Shown here piece by piece: positions 23,049-31,809 of a stretch of 64,000 nucleotides of DNA. The stretch's first letter is position 1, and every line of letters starts with the position of its first letter. The notes under the pieces were generated by a model. It did not search any database, was not told the origin of the DNA, and was given only the letters and a program-made list of their open reading frames with translations. Source of the DNA: Nonlabens agnitus (lineage in GTDB: Bacteria; Bacteroidota; Bacteroidia; Flavobacteriales; Flavobacteriaceae); contig NZ_MQUC01000003.1 of NCBI RefSeq assembly GCF_002994045.1, positions 2,208,501 to 2,272,500 on the forward strand, written 5' to 3'. The translations under genes were made by a program, and so were the position numbers.

Positions 23049-25501
23049 CCAAAAAAGAACTCTTCCATATCGCCGAAGATTTTTTCCAGCAGCAAGGCTG
23101 GGAAGCGTTCCCTTTCCAGAAAAAAACCTGGGAAGCATTTTTGGCAGGCAAACACGGTTTACTCAATGCGCCTACTGGTAGCGGGAAAACCTATGCCTTG
23201 TGGGTCGCTATCGTTCTCAACTACATCAAGCAAAATCCAGATTACAAAACCAAACCCAAAAAAGGCTTGAAAGCGATCTGGATCACGCCATTGCGGTCGC
23301 TGTCCAACGAGATTGAGCAGACGTCCCAGCATTTTGTGGACGCGATTGGTTTGCCATTTACGGTTGGAATTAGGTCTGGCGACACGTCTACTAAAGAGCG
23401 TGCGGCACAGATCAAATCCATGCCAGATCTGTTGATCACCACGCCAGAAAGTCTGCATTTATTACTGGCGTCCAAGGATCATCAAAAGTTTTTTGGCAAC
23501 CTCAACGCCATCGTGGTGGACGAGTGGCACGAGCTGCTAGGCACCAAACGCGGCGTGCAAATGGAACTGGGCATCTCGCGATTATTGGGCTTGAGCAAAA
23601 AACTTCGGGTTTGGGGAATTAGCGCAACGATCGGCAACCTGGAACAAGCCCGTCAAGTGTTGTTAGGTGTGGATGAAGTTCGCTTTCGCGAAAGCGTACT
23701 CATCAAAGCACAATTGAAAAAAGATATCGAGGTCAAGTCCATAATTCCGGCCTCAATGGACAAGTTCCCGTGGCGCGGTCATCTGGGATTGCACTTGATG
23801 AAAGAAGTGGTGGAAATCATTAACAACAGCAAGTCCACGCTCATTTTTACCAACACGCGGGCACAGTGTGAGCTTTGGTTTCAAGGCCTGATGACCAATT
23901 TCCCAGAGCTTGCCGGCGAGGTCGCCATGCATCATGGATCGATCAATAAGGAAACAAGGATTTGGGTAGAGAATGCGATCAGAAACGAGAGTTTGAAGGC
24001 TTGTGTGTGCACCTCATCGCTGGATCTAGGTGTGGATTTTGCACCTGTGGAAACCATTATTCAAGTAGGTGGACCCAAAGGTGTTGCCCGATTTTTACAA
24101 CGTGCCGGTCGCTCTGGCCACCGACCTGGCGAGACCAGTGTGATTCATTTTTTACCGACGCACGCGCTGGAATTGATCGAGGCAAGCGCGCTACAAAAAG
24201 CCGTTTCCACTCAAGCCGTAGAAGATCGATTGCCGTACATTTTATGTTATGATGTGCTCATACAGTATTTGTGTACGCTCGCCGTTTCTGGCGGATTTTA
24301 CCCTAGCGAAATTTATCCCGAAGTCAAGAATACCTTTTGCTATGCCAGCATAACTGATGAAGAATGGGACTGGTGCCTGCGATTGATCTTTCACGGCAGC
24401 TCATCGCTACAAAACTATGATGAGTACAAACGCGTGACGGTAGAACCCGATGGGAAATATGTGATTACAGATCGCAAGGTCGCCATGCGCCATCGCCTAC
24501 AAATGGGCACCATCGTCACAGCAACTGATGTGACAGTGAAGTATGTGACTGGTGGTTATATAGGATCGATTGAGGAATACTTCATAAGCAAACTTTCTCG
24601 TGGTGATGTTTTTGTTTTTGCTGGACGCACGCTGGAATTCATTCGGTTGAAAGGCATGGTCGCGCAAGTGCGTAACTCCACGAGAAAAAGAGCTCAAGTT
24701 TCCAACTGGCAAGGCAGCAAGCTGCCTTTGAGCGCCCAACTGGGCGAACTGCTGCGTGAGGAAATGATCAATTTCCAAACGGGCAAAAAGCGTACACCAG
24801 AAGTCAAGGCGTTAAGAGATATTATTACACGCCAGCAGCGCGAAAGCATCATCCCGCAACGAGATCAATTCTTGATTGAGACTTTCAAAACCCGCGAAGG
24901 TTATCATGCGGTTTTTTATCCGTTTGAAGGCCGATTTGTGCATGAAGCGATGGCCGGTGTAATTGCCTATCGCATCAGTTTATTGAAACCTATCACGTTC
25001 TCGCTCGCCTTTAACGATTACGGCTTTGAAATCTTGAGCGATCAGGAATTTGACATGCAGGAAGTACTGGACAATAATCTGCTCACGCCAGAAATGCTGT
25101 CGCAAGACCTGCAATCCAGCATGAATGCTACGGAAATGGCAAGGAGGAAATTCCGCGATATTGCGGTTATTTCTGGACTGGTATTTACGGGTTATCCCAA
25201 TAAATTGATCAAGACCAAGCACCTTCAAAACAGCAGCCAATTGTTGTTTGAAGTCTTTCGTGACAACGAACCCGAAAATTTGCTGTTCAGACAAGCGTAC
25301 ACAGAAACCTTTGAACAAGCAATTGAAGAGTACCGATTGTTTGATGCGCTACAGCGTATCCAGAATCAAGAAATTGTCTGGAAAGCTTGCGAGAAACCAA
25401 CACCATTTTCATTTCCCATCATCACAGACCGCTTACGCGAAAAATTAAGTAGCGAGAAGCTAGCAGACAGGATTAAAAGGATGCAGTTGCAGTGGGAATA
25501 A
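23045..25501 (+). CDS. Ligase-associated DNA-damage-response DEXH-box helicase (Lhr-like)
   Basis: The 818-residue superfamily 2 helicase has Walker A APTGSGKT near residue 40, DEWH (motif II), WGISATIG (motif III), FTNTRAQCE, SSLDLGVDF and QRAGRSGHRPG (motif VI), followed by the long Lhr-type C-terminal domains. It begins at TTG 23045 in a TTGA overlap with the lipoprotein stop; no ATG start fits the family N-terminus. A perfect dispersed palindrome at 23681-23696 encodes RFRES at residues 213-217, just after motif III. Related operons usually end with a metallophosphatase nuclease (PdeM), which is absent here. Confidence 0.93.
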   Translation: MTKKELFHIAEDFFQQQGWEAFPFQKKTWEAFLAGKHGLLNAPTGSGKTYALWVAIVLNYIKQNPDYKTKPKKGLKAIWITPLRSLSNEIEQTSQHFVDAIGLPFTVGIRSGDTSTKERAAQIKSMPDLLITTPESLHLLLASKDHQKFFGNLNAIVVDEWHELLGTKRGVQMELGISRLLGLSKKLRVWGISATIGNLEQARQVLLGVDEVRFRESVLIKAQLKKDIEVKSIIPASMDKFPWRGHLGLHLMKEVVEIINNSKSTLIFTNTRAQCELWFQGLMTNFPELAGEVAMHHGSINKETRIWVENAIRNESLKACVCTSSLDLGVDFAPVETIIQVGGPKGVARFLQRAGRSGHRPGETSVIHFLPTHALELIEASALQKAVSTQAVEDRLPYILCYDVLIQYLCTLAVSGGFYPSEIYPEVKNTFCYASITDEEWDWCLRLIFHGSSSLQNYDEYKRVTVEPDGKYVITDRKVAMRHRLQMGTIVTATDVTVKYVTGGYIGSIEEYFISKLSRGDVFVFAGRTLEFIRLKGMVAQVRNSTRKRAQVSNWQGSKLPLSAQLGELLREEMINFQTGKKRTPEVKALRDIITRQQRESIIPQRDQFLIETFKTREGYHAVFYPFEGRFVHEAMAGVIAYRISLLKPITFSLAFNDYGFEILSDQEFDMQEVLDNNLLTPEMLSQDLQSSMNATEMARRKFRDIAVISGLVFTGYPNKLIKTKHLQNSSQLLFEVFRDNEPENLLFRQAYTETFEQAIEEYRLFDALQRIQNQEIVWKACEKPTPFSFPIITDRLREKLSSEKLADRIKRMQLQWE
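23681..23696. repeat. Dispersed palindrome inside the helicase gene
   Basis: A perfect core, preceded by TT on the left. Read as R-F-R-E-S within VDEVRFRESVLIK. Confidence 0.95.
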
Positions 25502-25504
25502 GCC

Positions 25505-26212
25505 TTAACTAAAGTCTTCTACAATTCTGAAAAGCGCGTTAGTATCTGTAACCTTAATTTTCTTTCCTTCTGTTTCTATCCATCCCTTTTTTTTGAACAT
25601 CATAAGCTTGCGTATGCACACTTCTTTTGCTGTGCCAACTATGCTAGCAATATCTTGTCGGGTTAGAATGAGAGATAAGTATCCGTTTTGATCAATACCA
25701 TATTGATCTTTTAGGTATAAGAGAGCAGACGCTAGGCGTTGTTCTACATTTTTTTGTGCCATGTCTGCAATGATTCCATCTGCCATTTTAAGTTCCGTGG
25801 CCATAAATTGTAAAGCCGCTTTCATGAACTGTGCGTTATTATCAATGGACTGGTCCATAACATATTTAGGAATAAAACACACTTCCATATCATCAAGCGC
25901 AACAGCTCCAAGGTTGGAGTTTTCATCTACAACCATGGAGCGTTGACCTAGCAATTCCCCTTTACTCGCTAGTTTTATAATTTGATCCTTGCCGTTAATA
26001 CTGGATTTTGTCACCTTAGAAACGCCATTGCGCACACAGTAAACACCATCAACACGATCGCCTTCTTGAAAAATAGGTTCTCCTTTTTTGAGCGACCTGG
26101 TAGTTTTACTCTCTGAGATCTTAACCAACTCGTCCTTGCTCAACACTTTTAACGAGTTAAGTTGTCTAACGATACAGTTTTCGCAACGTGAATCTTGGTT
26201 TTTTAATGACAT
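25505..26212 (-). CDS. Crp/Fnr-family transcriptional regulator
   Basis: The 235-residue product has a cyclic-nucleotide-binding-like beta-roll at about 25-145 (SLKKGEPIFQEGDRVDGVYCVRNG, GELLGQRSMV) and a C-terminal winged helix with the recognition region LTRQDIASIVGTAKEVCIRKLMMFKKKGWI. Two close cysteines lie near the N-terminus (RCENC), but the full FNR iron-sulfur set is not evident. It follows a small membrane protein gene by 20 nt, and a perfect 20-bp palindrome lies upstream of that pair, suggesting autoregulation. Confidence 0.92.
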   Translation of the reverse strand: MSLKNQDSRCENCIVRQLNSLKVLSKDELVKISESKTTRSLKKGEPIFQEGDRVDGVYCVRNGVSKVTKSSINGKDQIIKLASKGELLGQRSMVVDENSNLGAVALDDMEVCFIPKYVMDQSIDNNAQFMKAALQFMATELKMADGIIADMAQKNVEQRLASALLYLKDQYGIDQNGYLSLILTRQDIASIVGTAKEVCIRKLMMFKKKGWIETEGKKIKVTDTNALFRIVEDFS

Positions 26213-26232
26213 AAATGACCATCTTTCAATGG

Positions 26233-26523
26233 CTACAAGATAAACAAGTTAGTCAGGATAACTACGATGCTTATGACCACACTTGCAATAAGCAATTTTA
26301 AAACGGTATCTGGTTTTTGAACCGTCAAGATGGATGCGTTATGAATGCTACAAGCAGCGACCACTATGAAAACCAAGAACATTTGAAGCTTTCCCGTTTC
26401 ACCCATCATACTGGTCATGATGGCAAATGCTCCCAGGCAAGTTGATACAATGATTGCGATGGCAGAGTAGCCTACAAAGTTCTGGTTCCAGTCCTGATTG
26501 ATTTTTAGATACAAAGTGCTCAT
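26233..26523 (-). CDS. Small membrane protein upstream of the Crp/Fnr gene
   Basis: The product is 96 residues from ATG 26523 (MSTLYLKINQDWNQN), with three hydrophobic helices at about 18-40 (YSAIAIIVSTCLGAFAIMTSM), 46-66 (QMFLVFIVVAACSIHNASIL) and 75-95. A longer frame to 26601 exists but lacks a plausible start and would run through the promoter. I do not recognise the family. Its position with the Crp/Fnr gene suggests it is a regulon member, perhaps redox or respiration related, which is inference. Confidence 0.65.
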   Translation of the reverse strand: MSTLYLKINQDWNQNFVGYSAIAIIVSTCLGAFAIMTSMMGETGKLQMFLVFIVVAACSIHNASILTVQKPDTVLKLLIASVVISIVVILTNLFIL

Positions 26524-26546
26524 GATTTTTATTTTAAAATGATGTT

Positions 26547-26554
26547 CAAAGGTA
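26547..26554 (-). promoter_or_regulatory. Putative -7 box (TACCTTTG) of the membrane protein-Crp/Fnr unit
   Basis: Reads TACCTTTG on the minus strand, matching TAnnTTTG, 23 nt upstream of the ATG at 26523. Confidence 0.5.
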
Positions 26555-26574
26555 TCGGTAGCTCCTCGCTGCAA

Positions 26575-26594
26575 ACGATGACAAAAGTCATCGT
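26575..26594. promoter_or_regulatory. Candidate Crp/Fnr-type operator: perfect 20-bp palindrome
   Basis: ACGATGAC-AAAA-GTCATCGT, two 8-bp perfect arms with a 4-nt centre, as in Crp/Fnr-family sites. Its centre (26584.5) lies about 41.5 bp upstream of the start site inferred from the -7 box at 26547-26554, the class II activator position. Confidence 0.5.
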
Positions 26595-26682
26595 ACGTCA
26601 TATTTTTTGATCATCCATTCAAGTAACGGTCAACTATGAGTCTTGCTTCATATTTTGGAACAAAAAACTTCCCTTTTTTCCT

Positions 26683-26690
26683 TACTTTTG
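26683..26690 (+). promoter_or_regulatory. Putative -7 box (TACTTTTG) of ileS
   Basis: Matches TAnnTTTG, 22 nt before the ileS ATG. The nearest upstream TTG (26655-26657) is rather far, with a 25-nt spacer. Confidence 0.5.
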
Positions 26691-26712
26691 CCAGCCGTAA
26701 AACAGCAGTAGA

Positions 26713-29700
26713 ATGAGTACTAAATTCAAGGAATACAAAGGGTTGAACCTACCAGAAGTTGATGAACGCATTAAAGCCTTTTGGAAGGAAAACGATATTT
26801 TCAATAAGTCGGTAACGACTCGTGAGGGAAATGAACCTTTTATTTTCTTTGAAGGACCACCATCTGCTAACGGCCTTCCTGGGATCCATCACGTGATGGG
26901 TCGTACCATTAAAGACCTCTTTTGCCGCTTCAAGACGCAGCAAGGTTATCAAGTCAACCGCAAGGCTGGTTGGGATACGCACGGTCTACCGGTAGAACTA
27001 GGCGTTGAAAAAGCACTGGGAATCACTAAGGAAGACATCGGTACCAAAATAAGTGTAGAAGAGTACAATGAGGAATGTAAAAAAGCCGTTCTCAAGTACA
27101 CCGACATTTGGAGCAAACTCACTGATGACATGGGCTACTGGGTAGATATGGATGATCCATACATCACCTACAAGTCTAAATATATGGAGTCTGTATGGTG
27201 GTTATTGAAAGAGATCTATTCCAAGGATTTGATCTATAAAGGCTACACCATCCAGCCCTATTCTCCAGCCGCAGGAACCGGTTTGAGCTCGCATGAGTTG
27301 AACCAGCCTGGAACCTATCAAGATGTTACAGATACCACTGTAACTGCTCAATTTAAAGTGGTAGACCCGTCAAAATTGCCGTTTGCAGCGAGCGGCGAGG
27401 TCTTTTTCCTCGCTTGGACGACCACGCCGTGGACACTGCCATCCAATGTAGCGCTTACAGTTGGTCCCAAGATCGACTACGTGCTGGTGGACACTTTCAA
27501 CCAGTACACAGGCGAGCCTATGCAAGTGATCCTTGCCGAAAAGCTCGTGAGCTACCAGTTTGGTAAAAAGTACCAGAATGTGGAAGATGAGTCCGCTTTC
27601 GCGAAAGCGAAACAAGCCTACCAACTTTCTGACAAGAAAGTACCGTACAGAATCCTAGGACGCTGCCAGGGAACCGATCTGGTCAACATACGCTACGAGC
27701 AATTGTTGGATTATGCGCAGCCTTATGAAAACGCACAGGACGCTTTTAGAGTCATCGCAGGTGATTTTGTAACTACAGAGGACGGAACCGGAATCGTACA
27801 CACGGCACCAACCTTTGGAGCAGACGATGCGCTGGTTTCCAGACAGGCCAACCCGCCTATTCCACCTTTGTTGGTGCTCGATGAATATAAAAATCCGGTA
27901 CCACTGGTCACCCTTCAGGGAAAATTCCGTGATGAGCTGCCGTTTATAGGTGGAAAATACGTGAAGAATGAATATTTCGCAGAAGGTGAAGCACCAGAGC
28001 GATCTGTAGATGTGGACATTGCCGTCAAATTAAAAGAAGACAACCGCGCCTTTAAGGTCGAGAAATATGTGCACAGTTACCCACATTGTTGGAGAACGGA
28101 CAAGCCTGTATTGTACTATCCATTAGACAGTTGGTTCATCAAGGTGACCGAGTTCAAGGACCGCATGCACGAGCTGAATAAGCAAATCAACTGGAAACCT
28201 AAATCTACCGGAGAAGGACGTTTTGGGAACTGGCTTGCCAATGCTAACGATTGGAACCTTTCAAGATCCAGATTTTGGGGAATCCCATTACCTATCTGGA
28301 GAAACGAGACCGGAACCGAAGAAAAAATCATCGGCTCCATCGAGGAATTAGTAACTGAAATCGAGAAATCCATCGCTGCTGGTTTCATGAGTGAAAATCC
28401 GTTTGCTGGATTCAAGTCAGGCGATATGAGCGATGCCAACTATGATCTAGTGGATCTCCATAAAAATGTGGTGGATGCCATTTATCTCGTTGGGCAAAAT
28501 GGTGAGAAATTGACCAGAGAAGCAGACCTGATTGACGTCTGGTTTGACTCAGGTTCCATGCCCTATTCCCAGTGGCATTACCCGTTCGAGAATAAAGAAG
28601 AAGTAGAAAACCAACTGCGCAAGGCAGATTTCATTGCCGAAGGTGTGGATCAAACACGCGGCTGGTTCTACACGCTACACGCGATCGCTACCATGATAAG
28701 CGACGATGTAGCCTATAAAAATGTAGTGAGTAACGGTCTTGTACTGGATAAGAACGGGCAAAAAATGTCCAAACGTCTAGGCAATGCCGTGGATCCTTTT
28801 GATACGCTAGGCAAATTTGGTGCAGATGCCACGCGCTGGTATATGGTGAGCAACGCCAACCCTTGGGATAACTTGAAGTTTGACCTTGATGGGATTACTG
28901 AGGTACAACGCAAGTTCTTTGGGACCTTGTACAACACCTATAGCTTCTTTGCCTTGTACGCGAATGTTGACGGGTTCCGCTTTCGCGAAAGCGAAATACC
29001 TCTAGCAGATCGTCCAGAAATTGATCGTTGGGTTCTCTCAGAATTGAACACGTTAATCAAAGACACAACGGCATTCTATGAAGATTATGAACCTACCAAA
29101 GCAGCAAGAGCGATCACGACCTTTGTGACCGAAAACCTGAGCAACTGGTACGTGCGTTTGTGTAGAAGACGTTTCTGGAAAGGTGATTACCAACAAGATA
29201 AAATCGCTGCCTATCAAACCTTGTACACTTGTTTGAAAACCGTAGCGCAGCTGGGAGCACCTATTGCACCGTTCTTTATGGACCAATTATACCGTGACTT
29301 GACTAGTGTTTGTGAAGAAAATGCGGTCGAAAGTGTGCATTTGTCGAAATTTCCTTCTTTTGATGCAACCATCATCGATCCTGAATTGGAAGAAAAAATG
29401 CACAAAGCGCAAGTCATCTCAAGTTTGACGCTTTCTTTACGTAAAAAGGAAAGTATCAAAGTACGTCAACCGCTACAGCGCATTATGATTCCAGTTTTGG
29501 GAGATCACGATAAAAAGCAGATTGAAGCCATCGCAGACCTGGTCAAAAGCGAGGTAAATGTCAAGGAAGTAGAGCTCATCGACGACGCGAGCGGCATACT
29601 TGTGAAAGAGATCAAGCCTAATTTTAAGGCATTGGGACCACGTTTTGGAAAAGACATGAAACTGGTGGCTGGATTGATAAATAGTTTTCAACAAGAAGAC

Positions 29701-30123
29701 ATCGCTTTGTTAGAAAAAACTGGTGAAAAATCTATTGAGGTTGATGGAAAACAAATTACTTTGGGCCTCGATGATGTAGAGATAACGTCCAAAGACATAG
29801 AAGGTTGGCTAGTTGCTAATCAGTCAGGAATAACGGTCGCTCTCGACGTATCTATCACTCCAGAACTCAAAAAAGAAGGGATTTCTAGAGAACTGGTCAA
29901 TAGAATCCAAAACATCAGAAAGGATTCTGGACTAGAGGTTACGGACCGCATCAATATTGAGTTGCAATCGCAGGAAGAAATCGATGCAGCTGTTCACAGT
30001 AATGAGCAGTATATCAAAGATGAGACGCTTGCAGATCGCATTGAAATTTCAAACCAACTGGATAACGGTACGGAAATTGATTTTGACGAATTAAGAACGG
30101 TTATTCGAATTAAAAAGATTTAA
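26713..30123 (+). CDS. ileS: Isoleucine--tRNA ligase
   Basis: Charges tRNA-Ile. The 1136-residue class I synthetase is of the long, eukaryote-like type. The HIGH-type motif is GLPGIHHVMGR near 58-68, the KMSKR motif is QKMSKRLGN near 690, and editing-domain text such as WTTTPWTLPSN and TGIVHTAPTFGADD lies between. Two perfect dispersed palindromes lie inside the gene: 27594-27609 gives AFAKA at 295-299, in the editing region, and 28978-28993 gives RFRES at 756-760 after the catalytic core. One essential gene thus carries the repeat in two different frames. It is followed after 2 nt by a DksA/TraR-like gene. Confidence 0.97.
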   Translation: MSTKFKEYKGLNLPEVDERIKAFWKENDIFNKSVTTREGNEPFIFFEGPPSANGLPGIHHVMGRTIKDLFCRFKTQQGYQVNRKAGWDTHGLPVELGVEKALGITKEDIGTKISVEEYNEECKKAVLKYTDIWSKLTDDMGYWVDMDDPYITYKSKYMESVWWLLKEIYSKDLIYKGYTIQPYSPAAGTGLSSHELNQPGTYQDVTDTTVTAQFKVVDPSKLPFAASGEVFFLAWTTTPWTLPSNVALTVGPKIDYVLVDTFNQYTGEPMQVILAEKLVSYQFGKKYQNVEDESAFAKAKQAYQLSDKKVPYRILGRCQGTDLVNIRYEQLLDYAQPYENAQDAFRVIAGDFVTTEDGTGIVHTAPTFGADDALVSRQANPPIPPLLVLDEYKNPVPLVTLQGKFRDELPFIGGKYVKNEYFAEGEAPERSVDVDIAVKLKEDNRAFKVEKYVHSYPHCWRTDKPVLYYPLDSWFIKVTEFKDRMHELNKQINWKPKSTGEGRFGNWLANANDWNLSRSRFWGIPLPIWRNETGTEEKIIGSIEELVTEIEKSIAAGFMSENPFAGFKSGDMSDANYDLVDLHKNVVDAIYLVGQNGEKLTREADLIDVWFDSGSMPYSQWHYPFENKEEVENQLRKADFIAEGVDQTRGWFYTLHAIATMISDDVAYKNVVSNGLVLDKNGQKMSKRLGNAVDPFDTLGKFGADATRWYMVSNANPWDNLKFDLDGITEVQRKFFGTLYNTYSFFALYANVDGFRFRESEIPLADRPEIDRWVLSELNTLIKDTTAFYEDYEPTKAARAITTFVTENLSNWYVRLCRRRFWKGDYQQDKIAAYQTLYTCLKTVAQLGAPIAPFFMDQLYRDLTSVCEENAVESVHLSKFPSFDATIIDPELEEKMHKAQVISSLTLSLRKKESIKVRQPLQRIMIPVLGDHDKKQIEAIADLVKSEVNVKEVELIDDASGILVKEIKPNFKALGPRFGKDMKLVAGLINSFQQEDIALLEKTGEKSIEVDGKQITLGLDDVEITSKDIEGWLVANQSGITVALDVSITPELKKEGISRELVNRIQNIRKDSGLEVTDRINIELQSQEEIDAAVHSNEQYIKDETLADRIEISNQLDNGTEIDFDELRTVIRIKKI
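27594..27609. repeat. Dispersed palindrome inside ileS, copy 1
   Basis: A perfect core read in the second frame as A-F-A-K-A (DESAFAKAKQAY). Confidence 0.95.
28978..28993. repeat. Dispersed palindrome inside ileS, copy 2
   Basis: A perfect core with an AA right flank, read in the first frame as R-F-R-E-S (DGFRFRESEIPLAD). Confidence 0.95.
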
Positions 30124-30125
30124 CT

Positions 30126-30515
30126 ATGAGTACATCTACAGATGAAAAAGTAAGATACAGCGACAAGGATCTAGCTCATTTCAAAGAAATAGTAAAAAAC
30201 AAAATCGCTGAGGCCACTGAGCAGTACGAATTGATCAAGAGCGCCTACATGAACGATGCAGACAACGGTACTGATGATACGGCACCGCAGTTTAAAGCCT
30301 TTGATGAAGGTAGTGCCGTCATGAGTAAGGAAGCTAACGCACAGCTGGCTATACGCCAGGAGAAATTCATCCGTGACTTGAAAAATGCCTTGATTCGTAT
30401 CGAGAATAAATCTTATGGTGTATGCCGTGTTACAGGAAAGCTTATCGCAAAAGCTAGACTAGAACTGGTACCTCATGCGACCTTGAGTATCGAGGCAAAG
30501 AACATGCAGGATTAA
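30126..30515 (+). CDS. TraR/DksA-family protein with degenerate zinc finger
   Basis: The 129-residue product has the coiled-coil plus C-terminal finger layout of DksA, which binds the RNA polymerase secondary channel. The finger pattern C-x2-C-x17-C-x2-C is reduced to one cysteine: Cys100, then Thr103, Ser121 and Ala124 (YGVCRVTGKLIAKARLELVPHATLSIEA). Zinc binding is therefore unlikely, while the fold sequence is kept, as I recall from other Flavobacteriaceae. It sits 2 nt after ileS and upstream of lspA, a conserved Bacteroidota order. Confidence 0.9.
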   Translation: MSTSTDEKVRYSDKDLAHFKEIVKNKIAEATEQYELIKSAYMNDADNGTDDTAPQFKAFDEGSAVMSKEANAQLAIRQEKFIRDLKNALIRIENKSYGVCRVTGKLIAKARLELVPHATLSIEAKNMQD

Positions 30516-30522
30516 GCAACTA

Positions 30523-31146
30523 ATGAATCTAAAGAATAGCATTGGCCATTCCTTCCTGGTATGGATGTCAATGCTATTTTTGGCATTAGGCCATTCTCAA
30601 AAACTAGAAACCTCATTTCATACTGTTGTGGTATAGATGTCTCACTTCGTGGAGTTGCGTTTGGATAGTAGCAACGAGTTAGACACCTATTCCATCAACG
30701 AAAAACAGTCTGGAGAATACAGCGATGCCGTGATATTTAAATCCTTTATTGCCAACGACACCTTGTTTTTTGAGGATGTGATGAGTCCTGTATTTGAACT
30801 GCCACAGGATAAACTAAGTGCTCATAAAATCACGGATTCCAAAGCCAATATCAAAATCCCAAAAAATAAGTCTGTCTTGATTAGCATGGCACATTCCAAT
30901 GCGGAAATAACAGGAGATTACCAGCTATTGAGAGTCAACGTAAGTAATGGTTCTGTCTGGCTAGATTCCGTTTCTGGAAACGTAGAAATCATTACAATCA
31001 ATGCTAATGTTGCAGGTTTCCAATTGGGAAACTATGAAGTCACCGCCAGCAGCAGAAATGGTAAGGTTTCTGCAAGCTCAAAAAAGAATCATCCAGCCTA
31101 CACAATGACCGTTGAAAGCGTGAATGGCAATATAGAAATACAATGA
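30523..31146 (+). pseudogene. Exported beta-strand-rich protein interrupted by an in-frame amber codon
   Basis: ATG 30523 opens a frame with a signal-peptide-like start (MNLKNSIGHSFLVW, then MLFLALGHSQ) that runs 37 codons to TAG 30634-30636. The same frame continues at once with ATG 30637 for 169 more residues, ending IEIQ at 31146. The downstream part is rich in beta strands (ANIKIPKNKSVLISM, NGSVWLDSVSGNVEI, SSRNGKVSASS, VESVNGNIEI), reminiscent of DUF4097-like putative adhesin repeats. Translation from 30637 would lack a signal peptide. The simplest reading is a single nonsense mutation, such as AAG or GAG to TAG. Suppression or a sequencing error are alternatives. Confidence 0.7.
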
Positions 31147-31183
31147 CTTTTTTAAGTATATTGTACCAAAACAGTCCCTATTA

Positions 31184-31795
31184 ATGAAGTTATACAAAGC
31201 AATACTCATTATTGTTGTCGTTCTATTTATAGATCAAGCAAGTAAGATTTACATCAAGCTTAATTATATGCTTAGGGATTCCAGAAATCCCATAGTAGAT
31301 TGGGATAAATTCCAGCTTTTATTCTATGAAAACCCAGGTGCTGCTTGGGGTTTTGAATTGCCAGGAGATTATGGCAAGATTATCTTAACGGTATTTAGAA
31401 TCTTTGCTATTTGCGGCATAGGATACTGGTTATGGAAAAGTGTTAAGGAAAAAAGTCACTCTATATTAATTGTTTGTATTTCCCTAATTTTTGCTGGAGC
31501 ATTTGGTAATATAATCGACAGTGTTTTTTACGGGAAAATATTTTCCAGCAGCACCAATAGTGTTGCCACATTCCTACCCGAAAATGGCGGCTACGGAACC
31601 TGGTTTCATGGAGAGGTTGTCGATATGTTATATTTCCCATTGTTTGACGGCACATGGCCAGAATGGGTACCTAGTGTTGGTGGACAACAGTTTACCTTTT
31701 TCAACGCCGTATTTAATGTGGCAGACAGTGCCATCACAATAGGCGTCATCCTTCTGATTCTTTTTAGCAAGAAAGCTTTCCCTGACAAACGTTAA
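31184..31795 (+). CDS. lspA: Lipoprotein signal peptidase (signal peptidase II)
   Basis: Inner-membrane aspartic protease that cleaves prolipoprotein signal peptides below the lipidated Cys. The 203-residue product has the family boxes FIDQASK, ENPGAAWGF, GAFGNIIDS (catalytic Asp112) and FNVADSAITIG (catalytic Asp181), with four hydrophobic helices. It has the longer loop between the two catalytic boxes typical of Bacteroidota. Several lipoproteins in this window (19156, 22671, 37226) are likely substrates. It is the last gene of the ileS-dksA-lspA group. Confidence 0.95.
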   Translation: MKLYKAILIIVVVLFIDQASKIYIKLNYMLRDSRNPIVDWDKFQLLFYENPGAAWGFELPGDYGKIILTVFRIFAICGIGYWLWKSVKEKSHSILIVCISLIFAGAFGNIIDSVFYGKIFSSSTNSVATFLPENGGYGTWFHGEVVDMLYFPLFDGTWPEWVPSVGGQQFTFFNAVFNVADSAITIGVILLILFSKKAFPDKR

Positions 31796-31809
31796 TAAGA
31801 GGAATTGAT

